A DNA stretch of 64,000 bases from Turritopsis dohrnii (Eukaryota > Cnidaria > Hydrozoa > Anthoathecata > Oceaniidae). Shown one piece after another: positions 21,941 to 33,327 of this stretch; position 1 is the first letter of the stretch; each line of letters starts with the position of its first letter. The notes beneath the pieces were generated by a model. That model worked only from the letters and a program-made list of their open reading frames with translations. It searched no databases and was not told the origin of the DNA. The stretch covers positions 372,001-436,000 of the forward strand of contig BQMF02000037.1 in assembly GCA_027922465.2 (NCBI GenBank). The letters run 5' to 3'. The translations under genes were made by a program, and so were the position numbers.

Positions 21941-24435
21941 CCCAGTAGGCATTTCAACGTTGTATCAACGTTGGTTGGAAGTTGCAACGTTGGATAACGT
22001 TATAACAACGTTGCGGCAACGTTGGAATTCCAACGTTGGATAAACGACATTAGAATAACGTTGAAGTAACGTTGGAATTCCAACGTTGGATAAGCGACAT
22101 TAGAAAAACGTTGAAGTAACGTTGGAATTCCAACGTTGGATAAGTGACATTAGAATAACGTTGAAGTAAAGTTGGAATTTTAACGTTGGATAAATGACAT
22201 TAGAATAACGTTGAAGTAATGTCGGCTTTCTGATGATGATCAAACAACGTTAGATCAACGTTCGTTTTAGTCATGGTCGAAGACTTGTGTCTTTTTACTC
22301 CCTGAAAGACTTTCGAGAGGGTAGAGATTTCGTGTCTAAGATGAGTGGAAGAGGGCAAGGCAAGCTGATCTCTTTTTGAAAAAAGCATTTCCTGTTTTTA
22401 TCACATAGTTTCATTGTCTATATTTCTATAAGGACATACTTTTTGCTTCATTTTGTTTTTGGTCGTTGATGTACTTTTCGATGTGCGCGCGTTTTTTTGG
22501 TTGTTTTCCCGCCAAATTATGAAATAATCCAATGAAATCGAATTGCACACGCACTTCAGAAAGATTCACCAAGCGGCAAGGCCATGAATGTGTGGTATGT
22601 ATCTTTTGTAAATTTTGTTTCAAATTAAAAATTGATGTTGAATATGCTAGGAGACCTATCGTTGTCGGTGTTTAGCAGGTTGCTGTGTTTCATTATAAAA
22701 GAAAACACAAAACAAAAACATAAAGTATATGTTTTCCATATCGATGAATCCTAGTTAATTATAATTAATTACGTTTTGTTGGTGGTATCTGATTACAAAC
22801 ATTTGACATTTTAGAGAATTTTTGAAATTTGAATTTGCTTCCACTAAGATTCTTATACACTTAAGAATGTTTTTCAGAACAAGAGATATTGCAATGTTAA
22901 TGAAAAAGTATCAGAAAAACTGGAAATATACCTTGAAATTGCTGTAATTTTGAGAAGAATAGACCTGAAGTAGAGAAACTTTTACAAAAAGAAAATTCCA
23001 CAACAGTAATTTTTGTGTTTTAGTTGTCGTCACTGTGTATATTTTAGATCAAATGTTTAACAGGATTCATAAAAATATGTGCAACTATTTCCCTATAAAG
23101 TTGTGAAATTTTATTATTGTGTGTACATAGAGATAACCATAAGAAAAATATATCATTTTAAATAATTACATTGTATAACTATCATCAATCTGATACTCAG
23201 GTAGATTTTGTCCTTAAAGCAGGAGAGAATTGAGTTTAACACCACAAAAGAACTTTTTTGTACCTATTATGAATTGAAGATATTCATGGTCAAATTATAA
23301 GATTTCCCTCACCGAAATGCGACTTACATTTCCTATTATACAACTGAGTAGTTTTTTTGCGCAACACAACAACTACAGTCACTTTTAATCGAAATTTTTC
23401 GATCCAAAATTTTAGAGGAGAACAATTTCTGCTACAAATATTTCGAATTCTACATAAAAACTTAAACTTACTTAGCTGGTTTTCTATTCAATGGGAGATT
23501 AACAATACAGCCAGTTAGTTCGAAAGCAACCACAAGTAGAAACCGTCTGCTATAATTCTTTTTTCTAAATTGTTCGAAATCCTGTCGAACAATTTAGGAA
23601 AAAATGGGCAAAAACGTAAGGCAGTCAAAAAAGAATCCTTTGAAGAAACTTATTGATATGATGCGATTACAAGTGAGATTCATTAACTTGATTTAAAGTA
23701 TAAGAGAAGGTTAAAATAATATGTCGATCTGAATGACCTGAATTGGACTACATCACTTAAAAGTACTTTTATTTTAGCCGCTGTAATGGATACTTTCAAG
23801 AAAGTTACCAAAGCAAAGGTTAGTCTAGTGATTATGGACCAGCTGAAATATGCGCCAGTGGACGGTGGAGGCCGAAAGACACGGGAATCCATCTCAGATA
23901 AGGCTGCAAATGATGAAGGAGACGACGTGGGAAATGATATCGACGACGACGACTTACAACGTGATTAAATTTTATCTATTTAGTGGTAGTTATTGTATGA
24001 TGTGGAAAGATATTGATTAAGTATTATTGTGAATATGTTCTTATAATAAGACAAAAGAATTTCAGCGTGACAATAAGATTGTTTTTTGTGTGTCGGTTAG
24101 TTCCTTGGGTTAGCCGCTATCCACTTTGTTAAAGATGAAAATCTGTGTCAATAACGACATTAAATTACGAATCATCTACTCGGCTACCAGTTCAGACAAT
24201 AAAGTGAAACGAAGCTATTTTTAGCTGAATTTTATCATTATCAACGTTGAAACAACGTTGAAACAACGTTATTCGACGTTGTTTCAACGTTGCTATAACG
24301 TTGTAATCTGACGTGGTTTCAACGTTGAAAATCTGACGTCGGATTTTGTTTCATTTTCAACTGTGAATCAACGTTTGTTCAACGTTGGACATCAACTTCA
24401 ACACAACGTTGATACAACGTTGAAATGCCTGCTGG
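21941..24435. mobile_element. TIR element with CCCAGTAGGCA ends and AACGTT arrays
   Basis: Ends CCCAGTAGGCATTTCAACGT and, inverted, ACGTTGAAATGCCTGCTGGG, both flanked by TA. The left terminal region (21950-22260) holds more than fifteen CAACGTTG-type motifs, with a phrase of about 60 bp (GGAATTCCAACGTTGGATAA...) repeated four times. The right region (24240-24425) holds about ten. The interior has small frames only (23604-23965 includes a basic start and an acidic end with a possible GT..AG intron) and no transposase I recognise. Confidence 0.75.
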
Positions 24436-24857
24436 GTAGATATTCGTCAATCAAACTCTCACAGTGCCAATTATCAAAAGCTTTTTTATGACATGATCCC
24501 AAGCGAAATTGTGCAAATTACTGGACATCCAGGGATACATGGTATACATGTTATGGACGGGAACATCTTCTGAGCATGCAGACAAATGGTTTTGATGATT
24601 TGTCCTTACAATAAAGAGAGAGCACGAACCAGAAGCCTGGAGAAGGGAATTGATAATTTTTCGCGTGAATGTCGTTCGGAGAGGTGGGTAGTCGCACGTG
24701 AAATCAAAAAACATATTGTTAGGGAAGAAACGTTATATGCACATTGTTGCTAACTTTCAGTTTTTCAGTTCAAAACCAAAACATTCAAGGCACAACATTA
24801 ATTCTATCATATCACTAGTATGTACCAAATTACTCTACTCTATTCTATTATTGCACT

Positions 24858-26384
24858 CCCAGTGGGCACAGGTCGTCCATCGGACGTCCAGCGGACGTAC
24901 TAATTTCGTCCTAACGTCCACGTACGCTTGAAGACGTCCAACGGACGTCTATTTTAGTCCACGGTCATCAGTAGACGTCCATTCGACGTCTGAGTTTGTC
25001 TTCTATTTTTAATCTAAAACTTAAAATTTAAGTTTAAAACTGGATCGACAGTTGTACTCAAATCACTTTGCTACAAACATCATCCTGTACAGTCTCGAAC
25101 TTCTCCCTATCTCGAACGAAAATTTCGGTCCTTTGTGTACTCTCTAATCTATTTTTTAATTCTTTATCTCGAACTTTCTCTAACTCGAACAAATTTGCTG
25201 GTCTCTTGCGAGTTCGAGATAGAGAGAGTTCAGTTTTCGTTGGTTCAGTTTGATTATGTAGAATGTCCGTGCGAACGCTCCACGTATCATGGGCCACGGC
25301 TTGTGGTTTCAAGTGGGGGGGCCAAAAATTGTAGTATTTCCTAAAACATTGTCGCCCACCATGGTTGGGCGACGGAGAAAATTTTGAGTTCTAGAAGCCC
25401 TTAAAACGACTCAGAGGCTTTCGAAAAACGCATTTTACTTGTTAAATATAGCACACTAATGTAACTAATGAGATTAAAGTATAGCTATAAAAAGTCACTG
25501 AAGATCTTTTTCAGTAAAAGTTCCGAACTCATTCTGACACCTTTACGCTACTTATCAGTGATATATCATATCATATATGTTTTAGTTCTATTCTATTCTA
25601 TTCTAGAGAGTAACTCTCTTAAAGGTCCAAAGCCAGTAGCTTACTGTCTCTCTCACTGGTCAACTCCATCTGAAGATTTACTTGCCTTATATTATTTATT
25701 TGTGTATCACACTTCATATATTTAGAACAAATTTCATCACTAAAAAGACTAGCTCATGTAGCTTCTGAAACACCGGCTCGTGCTGACTTTGGACATAGTG
25801 ACCGTTTATTTTCTTCACAGAATTCTCTTTCTGGTATATAAAATTTGTATATTGAGTTTCTTTGTTACCTTTACCATCTATGAGATACCAAAATCATTAA
25901 TTTCTTTTAATAAAAATGGAGCACGTGTATTATAACTGAATCATACTTTTGTATTCCAGGCGCATTGACTGAATGACATCACAAGAACGAAATCGACACG
26001 TTGATTAGTGACCTTTTGAAAAGGGAGAAAAGTAAAAAGCACATGTAAAAGATGATGAACACGAACGCGGATAACAATGTAAATTTTTACGATTTATAAT
26101 TATAATCTGTAAATACAATTTAAAAACATGGAAAGGACATGCTTTTTTCAATTCTCTATTCAATCCCTATCCTGTGAAGAGCTTTTTCTTATCCCAATGG
26201 ACGTCCTCTGCACGGTCAATTTTGTGGAAAAAATGACGTCCATACGACGTCCTCTGCAGACGTGGACGAAAAGCGTTTCATTTGGTACGTCTTTTGGACG
26301 TCCTCTGGTCGTCCAAAGTGGACGTCCTAAGGTCCTAAAAAGACGTCATTTGGACGTCATTTGGACGTCCTTGTGCCCACTGGG
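24858..26384. mobile_element. TIR element with CCCAGTGGGCACA ends and GGACGTC arrays
   Basis: Ends CCCAGTGGGCACAGGTCGTC and, inverted, GGACGTCCTTGTGCCCACTG. Both terminal regions (24858-24990 and 26195-26384) are arrays of (C)GGACGTCC/GACGTC motifs. The outer CCCAG..GGCA matches the neighbouring AACGTT element, though the array motif differs. Near 25090-25230 are iterations of TCTCGAAC / GTTCGAGA. No transposase recognised. Confidence 0.75.
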
Positions 26385-27300
26385 CTGTAGGAGCACTTAA
26401 ATTTTGTAGCTTTTACAGTGAAATTTTAAATGAATATAGTTCTTTAAAGAAGTGGTCTCACTAATCTTTAAAATATTGATGTGTTAATGTATCAGTGTAG
26501 AAATGATCGTTATTGAAGAAGTGTTCACTAGCAAAATATCCATCCTTATGGAGACAAATATCTTCCTTATCCAGGGAGGAGAAATGTCTCCCTGCAAACT
26601 GGGTTGCATTGTTCTGCCTTGTGGAAGCTTATTTAAGAGAGTATAACCTCAGTCTGGATGATTTGCATATGTGAAAACTTTCGTGTGATAAGCTGGAATT
26701 GTTTTTATTCTTATGGATATCTATGCCCATAAACTTCAAACTGTGTATAGCGGACTGTGTATAGTGAACCAGAGATTAGTGGACCAGAGATACTTCAAGT
26801 GTTGGTCTTTTGTTGTATTAGAATAGAACATTAGAATATTAGAATTAGAATAAATCATTCAGGCAGCGATGGTGTATGTACATCTTCCTTATTCTGAATA
26901 CAAAAAGATTCTGGTCAGGGAACATTAGATCAGTCTCCTCTAGTTATCGTTCTTTTGATGACTTACGTATTAAATAGTATTGACGTAGTCCCTGTGAAAC
27001 ATGGTATTTTAAATCCAACCAGTGACAATTTCCTTTCTCGTTTCCATTGTTAAAATGCTACAAAGGTCCTTTTCATCACAAGTAGTTTCAATACGTTTTT
27101 GTTTTGGGAGAACATATTTGCATTTTCGATTCACATTTCCACTAATCGAATATGAGTTTACCAGATTTTAGAAAGCCGAACTTTTACTTTGTAAAGTGAT
27201 TATAATCTTGATTTTTGTACATACTCTATGCACTGACCGTAAGGCCTATGGACCTCTTGTTTTCATTAATTCAGTATCATGAAAAATTCTCTTGATAGTG
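26385..27300. other. Intergenic, nothing supported
   Basis: AT-rich; a short AGAATATTAGAATTAGAATA repeat occurs near 26818. No gene or element end found. Confidence 0.4.
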
Positions 27301-27364
27301 GTAAATGAATTCCTAAAGGATCAAAAATCCAAATTTAACACTTTGTAGTTTTCGAGAAATGTCT

Positions 27365-27850
27365 TTTCGAACATCTGGACATTTTTTGGCGCAGCCGGTA
27401 GATACTTTAAGAGCCTTTAGAAATTTCAAAATAGCAAAACGCGAAAGTTTTTCACGCAAAATCATAGATATTTCCAAAAACGTGAAAGTGTTTTCACGCG
27501 TAAAAAATGCTATGCTTGCCATGTAGTAGCAAACTTCCGCATTACATTGGTGACAATGGAGAAATCGATGACGAAATCGATGCTGAGTGGGAAGTTGAAG
27601 AAAAATAGTTATAGTTTTTTACTTTTACTTTAAACAAAGAAAAAAAACTTATAAAAATCGGTTTCTTTTTTTCTCATTCTCAAACGTTTCTTCACGCGAA
27701 AATGAATTTTTTCTTCGATTCGCGAAAGTTTTTTCCGAGAAATTTGTTTTAAAATCTGCAAAACGCAAAAGTTTATTCCATAAATTTCTCGGTTTTTTGA
27801 CACGCGAAAGTTTCTGCCCGCGAAAGTACACACACGTGAATCCAAAAATG
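27365..27850. repeat. Region of iterated CGCGAAAGTTT motifs
   Basis: At least nine CGCGAAAG / TTCACGCG motifs occur in both orientations in about 480 bp, interspersed with AT-rich DNA. They may be the end of another motif-array element, but no matching terminus was found. Confidence 0.45.
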
Positions 27851-28137
27851 GAAACTAGCTAAAAATTCGGTAAGTGAAACTATCCTTTTAAAATGGGTGG
27901 TCTATTTAATTCTTATCAATTTTCTCGTCCCAATTCCGATTAAGCTTTTTTGAGAAAGGGTGGGTGCTTATTGCAAAAGAGGCGTTTATTTCAAAACAAG
28001 TTATGGCAAAACAGTAACCTTTAATCAAAATTAGATTATTCAATTGCAAACTACATGATTGAATTATATCATGCTCTAAACCATTCATAATTTACAACAT
28101 AAATAATGTGATTCTATGGAAGATTTCATTGAAAATG

Positions 28138-28699
28138 CTAAAAGTTACAATTTTTATAAAAGCCAAATTTACTCGCAATACTCCCATGACAGCACATCGA
28201 AAACCTTGCATCGTAGACTCTTGTTCCACAACATCCTGGTTGTATTCGGCCTGACTTGCTCACAATTTGCTCTTGACAACACATCGAAAACCTTGAATCG
28301 TAGACTCTTGTTCCACAACATCCTGGCTGAATGCGGCCTGACTTGCTAACAATTTTCCCTTGACAACACATCGAAAACCTTGAATCGTAGACTCTTGTTC
28401 CGCAACATCCTGGCTGCATGCGACCTGATTTGCTCATAATTCTCCCCTGACAACACATCGAAAACCTTGTATTGTACACTCTTGTTCCACAACATCCTGG
28501 CTGCATGCGACCTGATTTACTCATAATTCTCCCCTGACAACACATCGAAAACTTTGAATCGTAGACTCTTGTTCCACAACATCCTGGTTGTAAGCGGCCT
28601 GATTTACTCACAACTTTCCCTTGACAACACATCGAAAACCTTGCATCGTAGTCTATTGTACAACGGGAGTTCCATCCAGCCGTGATATGAATATAAACA
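28138..28699 (-). pseudogene. Galaxin-like protein, split by a Helentron insertion in the signal peptide
   Basis: The body encodes six FSMCC and five GCC pairs in 29-residue units (YDSRFSMCCQGKIVSKSG, then RIQPGCCGTRV); it differs from loci A and B in the Q before PGCC and ends SKFGFYKNCNF. Upstream the frame keeps the second half of a signal peptide (LVYIHITAGWN) and runs into the transposon 3' hairpin at 28700. The missing first half lies beyond the element: an ATG at 33976-33974 followed by EYKHFLLF. Joining the two sides across the element gives a continuous signal peptide in frame, aligned with that of the 4.2 kb locus. The downstream part alone has an ATG inside the transposon end, but no intact secretion signal. 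Confidence 0.85.
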
Positions 28700-29103
28700 A
28701 GCCGCATGGCTGCAACAGGTCACGACTTTAAGCTTTACTGTTATTTATTGCCTGAAGAATAGGTGTTTTTTATTTTGCTATGTTTTTTCATTTTAACTGT
28801 ATTATATACTTTTACTCTACATTTCTAGAGTTTGTAGACATCTGAGACAGGCCGAGGAGCGTGAAAACTAAGGGTTATTTGTAGATATTTTAATTTGAAA
28901 TTTTAAAATAAAATGTGATATAATAACAAATTTATGTGTTGGAATTGCGTCGAAAATACGCTTATGCTTTTTCTTCTCACTCGCGGAAAAGTAGGTTAGG
29001 TAAACCTCCCCCCCAACCATGCTGGGTCATGCTTTAAAATGTTCAATCTTGAAGGGTGAACGCTTATATAAATTGACAACTCTTAATTCGTTGAACTATG
29101 CAT

Positions 29104-29203
29104 TCTAAACTTTTCATTCTATATTTTTAAAGTGAAATTAATTTCAATTTAAGGCTCAAATAGAGAAACTGCCCAAATGAAAATATGAGTTTGGCAAAAT
29201 ACA
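29104..29203 (+). repeat. 100-bp templated duplication within Helentron copy 2
   Basis: CTAAACTTTTCATTCTATAT... to GGCAAAATAC is an exact or near-exact repeat of about 30425-30522 in the same orientation. Copy 1 has the sequence once (7780-7880), so the 29.1 kb piece is an extra insertion. Confidence 0.75.
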
Positions 29204-29217
29204 AGGTAAAATCTGCA

Positions 29218-29656
29218 TACCGTTTTCTCTCTAACTAGCGCCCCTCTCCAATAAGCGCCCCCTTCTAGTCAAAAATATTTTTATAAGCACCCCTCTCCAA
29301 TAAGCGCCCGGGCGCTTATAGAGTGACATGACATTACTCAGAAATTTATAAGCGCCCGGACGGTAATTAGAACTTTGAACCAAACACGAATATTCTGTTA
29401 TAGAAACGGAAGGCTATGTTTTTGTGATGTCTAAATTTAAGTTATAAGTACAAAATCTTATTTCGTTGCCATGAAAAATACAGTTGTTTTTACTCTTTTA
29501 TGATAAAAAGCAATGCCTCGTTCACAGCTAGCATGACCATTTTAAAAATTTTTTTATTAGCGCCCCTCTCCAATTGGCGCCCCTCTCTAATAAGCGCCCC
29601 CTAATTTCTAAAAAAATTTTATAAGCGCCCGGGCGCTTATTAGAGAGAATACGGTA
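29218..29656. mobile_element. MITE with TACCGTAT-type ends and GCGCCC arrays (3)
   Basis: Positional counterpart of 7023-7414 in copy 2. Left end TACCGTTTTCTCTCTAACTA, right end ...GAGAGAATACGGTA, with multiple ATAAGCGCCC motifs inside both. Confidence 0.8.
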
Positions 29657-29687
29657 TTTGAAACTTACAAATGTTTCAGAACTTTAA

Positions 29688-29923
29688 TACACCTTTCCCG
29701 TAATTGATTGCGCAATATTTTTATCATGCTCTACCTCGTTTTCAATATGCTATACCATGACAACCGAATCTCCCGTGCTCAATCATTAACACTATCACAA
29801 TCATAACACTAATTGCTCATTACTGAAATGAGTCCCGTGCCATTCTGTTACCATATCAACCTTTGCGAAAACGAGGCGGAGTATGGTAAAGAGTATTGCG
29901 CAATCAATTACGGGAAAGGTGTA
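29688..29923. mobile_element. Short MITE with TACACCTTTCCCGTAATTG ends
   Basis: Inverted arms of about 58 bp: TACACCTTTCCCGTAATTGA...GCGCAATA at the left and its inverse ...CGGGAAAGGTGTA at the right. Absent from copy 1 of the host element. Confidence 0.75.
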
Positions 29924-31468
29924 TTTACCTTATCGATCCTTATTACACCGGCCTTAAATGGCATTATTTTTTGAGTGGCGGTATTAGGGCGGGCGTTAGA
30001 GGTCTCTGAAATTATTACGCCGACCTTTCAAAATAAGACCATTAGCATGTATTTTGATGGGTTTTTTTATTTGTCGGTATTGGTATTTTGCTGTTCGAAA
30101 ATTTTTGAATTTGAAAATTTTTTATGCAGACTTAATATAAAAACTTCAGTCAAAAAAGTTAAGTAGAACGGTAGTTATGAAAGGTCATTAGTTTCAAAAA
30201 TTGGACAAAAGATGTCAACACTCAGGGGTATAAGCAGACAAGAGACAACTAAACAAATGAAATGGTTATATAAGTATGATACAATAACTAGCAGCAAATA
30301 TTTACATCTGAAATTTAGGATTAAATACTAAGGAACCACACATATTATCTAAAATTAGTAGCATTAACCTTAAAATATGGAGTAAAAATTCCATGCAAAA
30401 TGCTAAAAGTAAACGACCCTTTCTAAACTTTTCATTCTATATTTTTAAAGTGAAATTAATTTCAATTTAAGGCTCAAATAGAGAAACTGCCCAAATGAAA
30501 ATATGAGTTTGGCAAAATACCTAAATGAAGAAATTTTGGTTTGATTTTGCACAGCCAAGATTATTTTAAATTTGGCGCAACTTGGACTTCTTGGTCAAAA
30601 ATTACACTAATTTTAGACTATTTTTATGTTTTTCGAAGAAAAGATTTATATATTTGGTACAGCTCACTGTAAATTTGGTGCAATTTTTTGCGCCAAAACT
30701 TCTTCACTTAAGGTAATTACAAAATGATAAAGTTCAGAGTTAATAAACAAAACGTTTAATCAGCTCACTGTAAATTTGGTGCAGTTTTATTTTGGTGCAT
30801 CTTTTTGCGCCAAAACTATATATGAACTATATATGTCTATGAAGACAAAGAGAAAAAATTCAGTTTTAAATTTTTATATTCCTTAAATGCTGAACGGAAG
30901 ATAACTTAACAAAATGATTAGAAAAAAAACTAAGCGAAGCTGCACGGACAAAAACCTTTATAAACTTTAAATAAAACAACAACAAAGCAAAACAAAATAT
31001 GAAGCAAGAATAAACAATGTATATTGGATTAACAGAAAAATAAAAATAACAAAACATACTGTATCTTGTCAAAGCTGTAAAATAAACTAGTGATTCAAAG
31101 TTTCTTTAAGCATAAAACAACTGTAAAACCTATATAAAAACTCCACAGTAAAGATGAGATTCATTATCTCAATTTCAGATGGAAGGTCTGTAAATACTAA
31201 ATATTTGTCGATACCGTATTCTCTCTAATAAGCGCCTGGGCGCTTATAAAATATTTTTGGAAATTAGAAGGGCGCGTATTAGAGAGAGGCGCTAATTGGA
31301 GAGGGGCGCTTACAAAAAAATTTTGAAATGGTCATGCTAGCTGTGAACGAGGCATTTCTTTTTATCATAAAAGAATACAAACAACTGTATTTTTCATGGC
31401 AACGAAATAAGATTTTGTACTTATAACTTACATTTAGACATCACAAAAATATAGTCTTCCGTTTCTAT

Positions 31469-32214
31469 TACCGTAATGCTTCGATTAAACGCCCCCCTTC
31501 TTTTAAACGCCCCCCTTTTTCAGGAGATTTTTAAATAAACGCCCCCCTCTATTAGACGCTCCCCTCGAATAGACGCCCCTCTCTTGAAAGAGGCGTTTAT
31601 TAGAGACACACTAATTAAGGCATGTAGAACTACTACATTGCATTGTTTCAGCTTCAATGTTTTCATTTTGTATGAAAATATGGAAATTTGCGATAGACGC
31701 CTTTCTTTCTAAATTTTAAACTAACAGTTGCAAACTTTGTCTTTCTTTTCAAAATTTCCTTTTCTAAAACTTCAGAATAACGATTATTTTTCGTCATAAA
31801 GATAAGTTTTGCAGGAACAACAAGTCCGATTTCCCGTAGACGTTTGCCAGTTATTACTGCTTTTATCTTGTTCTCGAGATCTTGATTAATAAAAAAATGA
31901 ATGCATAAACTTGAAATTTCTATGGGGATGTGTCCAACGTGAAGATTTTTTTTGTACAAGCCAACAGCATATTTATCATACTCTCTTGCTTCTTCCTCTC
32001 GCTTATCTTGGGCAGCTTCAAGTATTTCTCCAATCGTAGCATCCAACACTTCTTTGTAGACATGATTATACAATTTATATTTACGAAAAAGAAGAGTTTC
32101 ACAAAAATTCAATAGACGCCCCCCTCTTTTAAACGCCCCCCTCGAATAGACGCCCCCCTAAAAATTCAAAAAATTTAATAAACGCCCCGGGCGTCTAATC
32201 GAAGCATTACGGTA
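31469..32214. mobile_element. TIR element carrying a HIRAN-domain ORF, with ACGCCCC arrays
   Basis: Ends TACCGTAATGCTTCGATTAA and the inverse TTAATCGAAGCATTACGGTA-type (GTCTAATCGAAGCATTACGG observed at the right). Each end is followed by several AAACGCCCCC / AGACGCCCC iterations. Copy 1 of the host element (about 8870-8890) provides the empty site CTATTACAG, which confirms insertion at a TA-rich target with a duplication of 2-3 bp. The single ORF fills most of the interior. Confidence 0.85.
31663..32112 (-). CDS. HIRAN-like domain protein of a TIR element (149 aa)
   Basis: Intact frame opening MNFCETLLFRKYKLYNHVYK. The centre (residues about 16-105) matches the HIRAN pattern: VYKEVLDATIGE, then EYDKYAVGLYKKNLHVGHIP, then a hydrophobic helix, TGKRLREIGLVVPAKLIF. 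HIRAN domains bind single-stranded DNA 3' ends in HLTF/Rad5 and also occur as small stand-alone proteins in cnidarian genomes, as I remember. The C-terminal 40 residues are basic. No transposase, helicase or nuclease motif is present, so any catalytic step must come from elsewhere. Usual catalytic DNA transposases are two to four times longer. It could be expressed as a regulatory or targeting protein of the element, or be a captured host fragment. Confidence 0.6.
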   Translation of the reverse strand: MNFCETLLFRKYKLYNHVYKEVLDATIGEILEAAQDKREEEAREYDKYAVGLYKKNLHVGHIPIEISSLCIHFFINQDLENKIKAVITGKRLREIGLVVPAKLIFMTKNNRYSEVLEKEILKRKTKFATVSLKFRKKGVYRKFPYFHTK

Positions 32215-32429
32215 TATACAGAATTTTCAATTTTTGTTCAAATTTCTAATTACCGTCCGGGTGCTTATTAATTTCTGAGTTAATGTTAAATCACTCTTAT
32301 TGCAGAGGGGCGCTTATAAAAATATTTTTGATTAGAGGGGTGGGGGGCTTATAAGAGAGGGGGGCTCATTGGAGACAGGCGCTAATTAGAGAGAATGCGG
32401 TATTTAATTTTTTGTAAATCAGATCCCCA

Positions 32430-33197
32430 TTATCTACAACAAAATCAACATCACTGTAGAATCCCATGTTCCCAAATTTTTGGCTAAAGAAAACCCAATA
32501 GAAAAAAGTGCACAGCACGTACATTGCTTCCCAGCAGTTGATCCAAAACGTTCAAAATTGCCTTGATGGAATAGACCCTGTGTTACTTTAGAAAATAACA
32601 TTATATATATATATATATTGATACTGTGTAAAAACTGTTACAATGTGTAGCGATACACATTTTTTTTTTAAGAAACACGTTTTCCCAGGCAGCCTCAATG
32701 TTTCTTAAGATTTTCATGATTTGAGCCTGAAATGTTTCTTAGATGTTTCTTAAATTTTAGTTAAAAAAAACGTCTAGAAACATGGCGCATATTACATAGC
32801 TAAGCTAAGAATAGACATGTAAGATGTTAAAAAGAGGTTTACAACCATATTTATGTGTATATATATATATATAGTTTTAACCATTGTATATATTTGTTTT
32901 CTTTTTTTTTTCTATATGGAAGAGTAACTTCCTGTTATATTAGCATTCTTTCAAAAATCAGTTGTGTTTCTTAATCTCAGCCTGACAACAATGTTTCTTA
33001 CGTGTTTCTTAAGATTTTGCCATTTTGAGCCTCATGTTTCCTAAACTCGTGTTTCTTAAAAAAAAACAATGTGTACTAGAAAGACAAAATAGCAAAAGTA
33101 TTGTTAAAATAGTTTTAACACTCAAGGAACCTCTAGTTCTATGTAACAGTTTTCTCGTTTTGTATTCGAATTCGAAATCGTAATCGTAATCACACAA
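32430..33197 (-). pseudogene. Helentron N-terminal protease-like ORF, split by a MITE
   Basis: 33197 leftward gives MCDYDYDFEFEYKTRKLLHR and the hydrophobic helix; 32656-33073 is an inserted MITE; 32600 leftward resumes with LFHQGNFERFGSTAGKQCTC and, after a shift, the DVDFVVDNGDLIYK segment. This is the counterpart of 9073-9441. The Cys after GKQ, the presumed nucleophile, is kept. Confidence 0.55.
32656..33073. mobile_element. MITE with CACATTT ends and TGTTTCTTA arrays
   Basis: Inverted ends CACATTTTTTTTTTAAGAAA and the inverse (TTTCTTAAAAAAAAACAATG TG), flanked by TA, with many TGTTTCTTA iterations at both ends. Copy 1 has the empty site (about 9307-9320). Confidence 0.8.
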
Positions 33198-33285
33198 GTT
33201 ATGGTTTCTTCTCGTAGTTGTTTGTTTTTCTCGTGGTTTTTGGATTGTTCTTGTGGTTTTTCGTAGTTTTTTTTTCGAATAAGCA

Positions 33286-33327
<42 letters not shown>

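Larger units (their letters stand above)
31212..32402. mobile_element. MITE with TACCGTAT ends and GCGCCC arrays (4), interrupted
   Basis: Equivalent to 8628-9080 but split by the HIRAN element. Left end ATACCGTATTCTCTCTAATA; right end GAGAGAATGCGGTA with one base changed. Confidence 0.8.

Noticed and set aside
23604..23968. Two-exon gene (basic start at 23604, acidic end at 23965) inside the AACGTT element
   Set aside because: The candidate donor and acceptor do not give a matching phase, and no family is recognisable; left as unsupported.
8276..31072. Hydrophobic - strand frames at 8276-8488 and 30866-31072, paralogous to each other
   Set aside because: They exist in both Helentron copies only because the DNA is duplicated. 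AT-rich DNA readily encodes Phe/Leu/Ile runs, and small indels shift the frame between copies.
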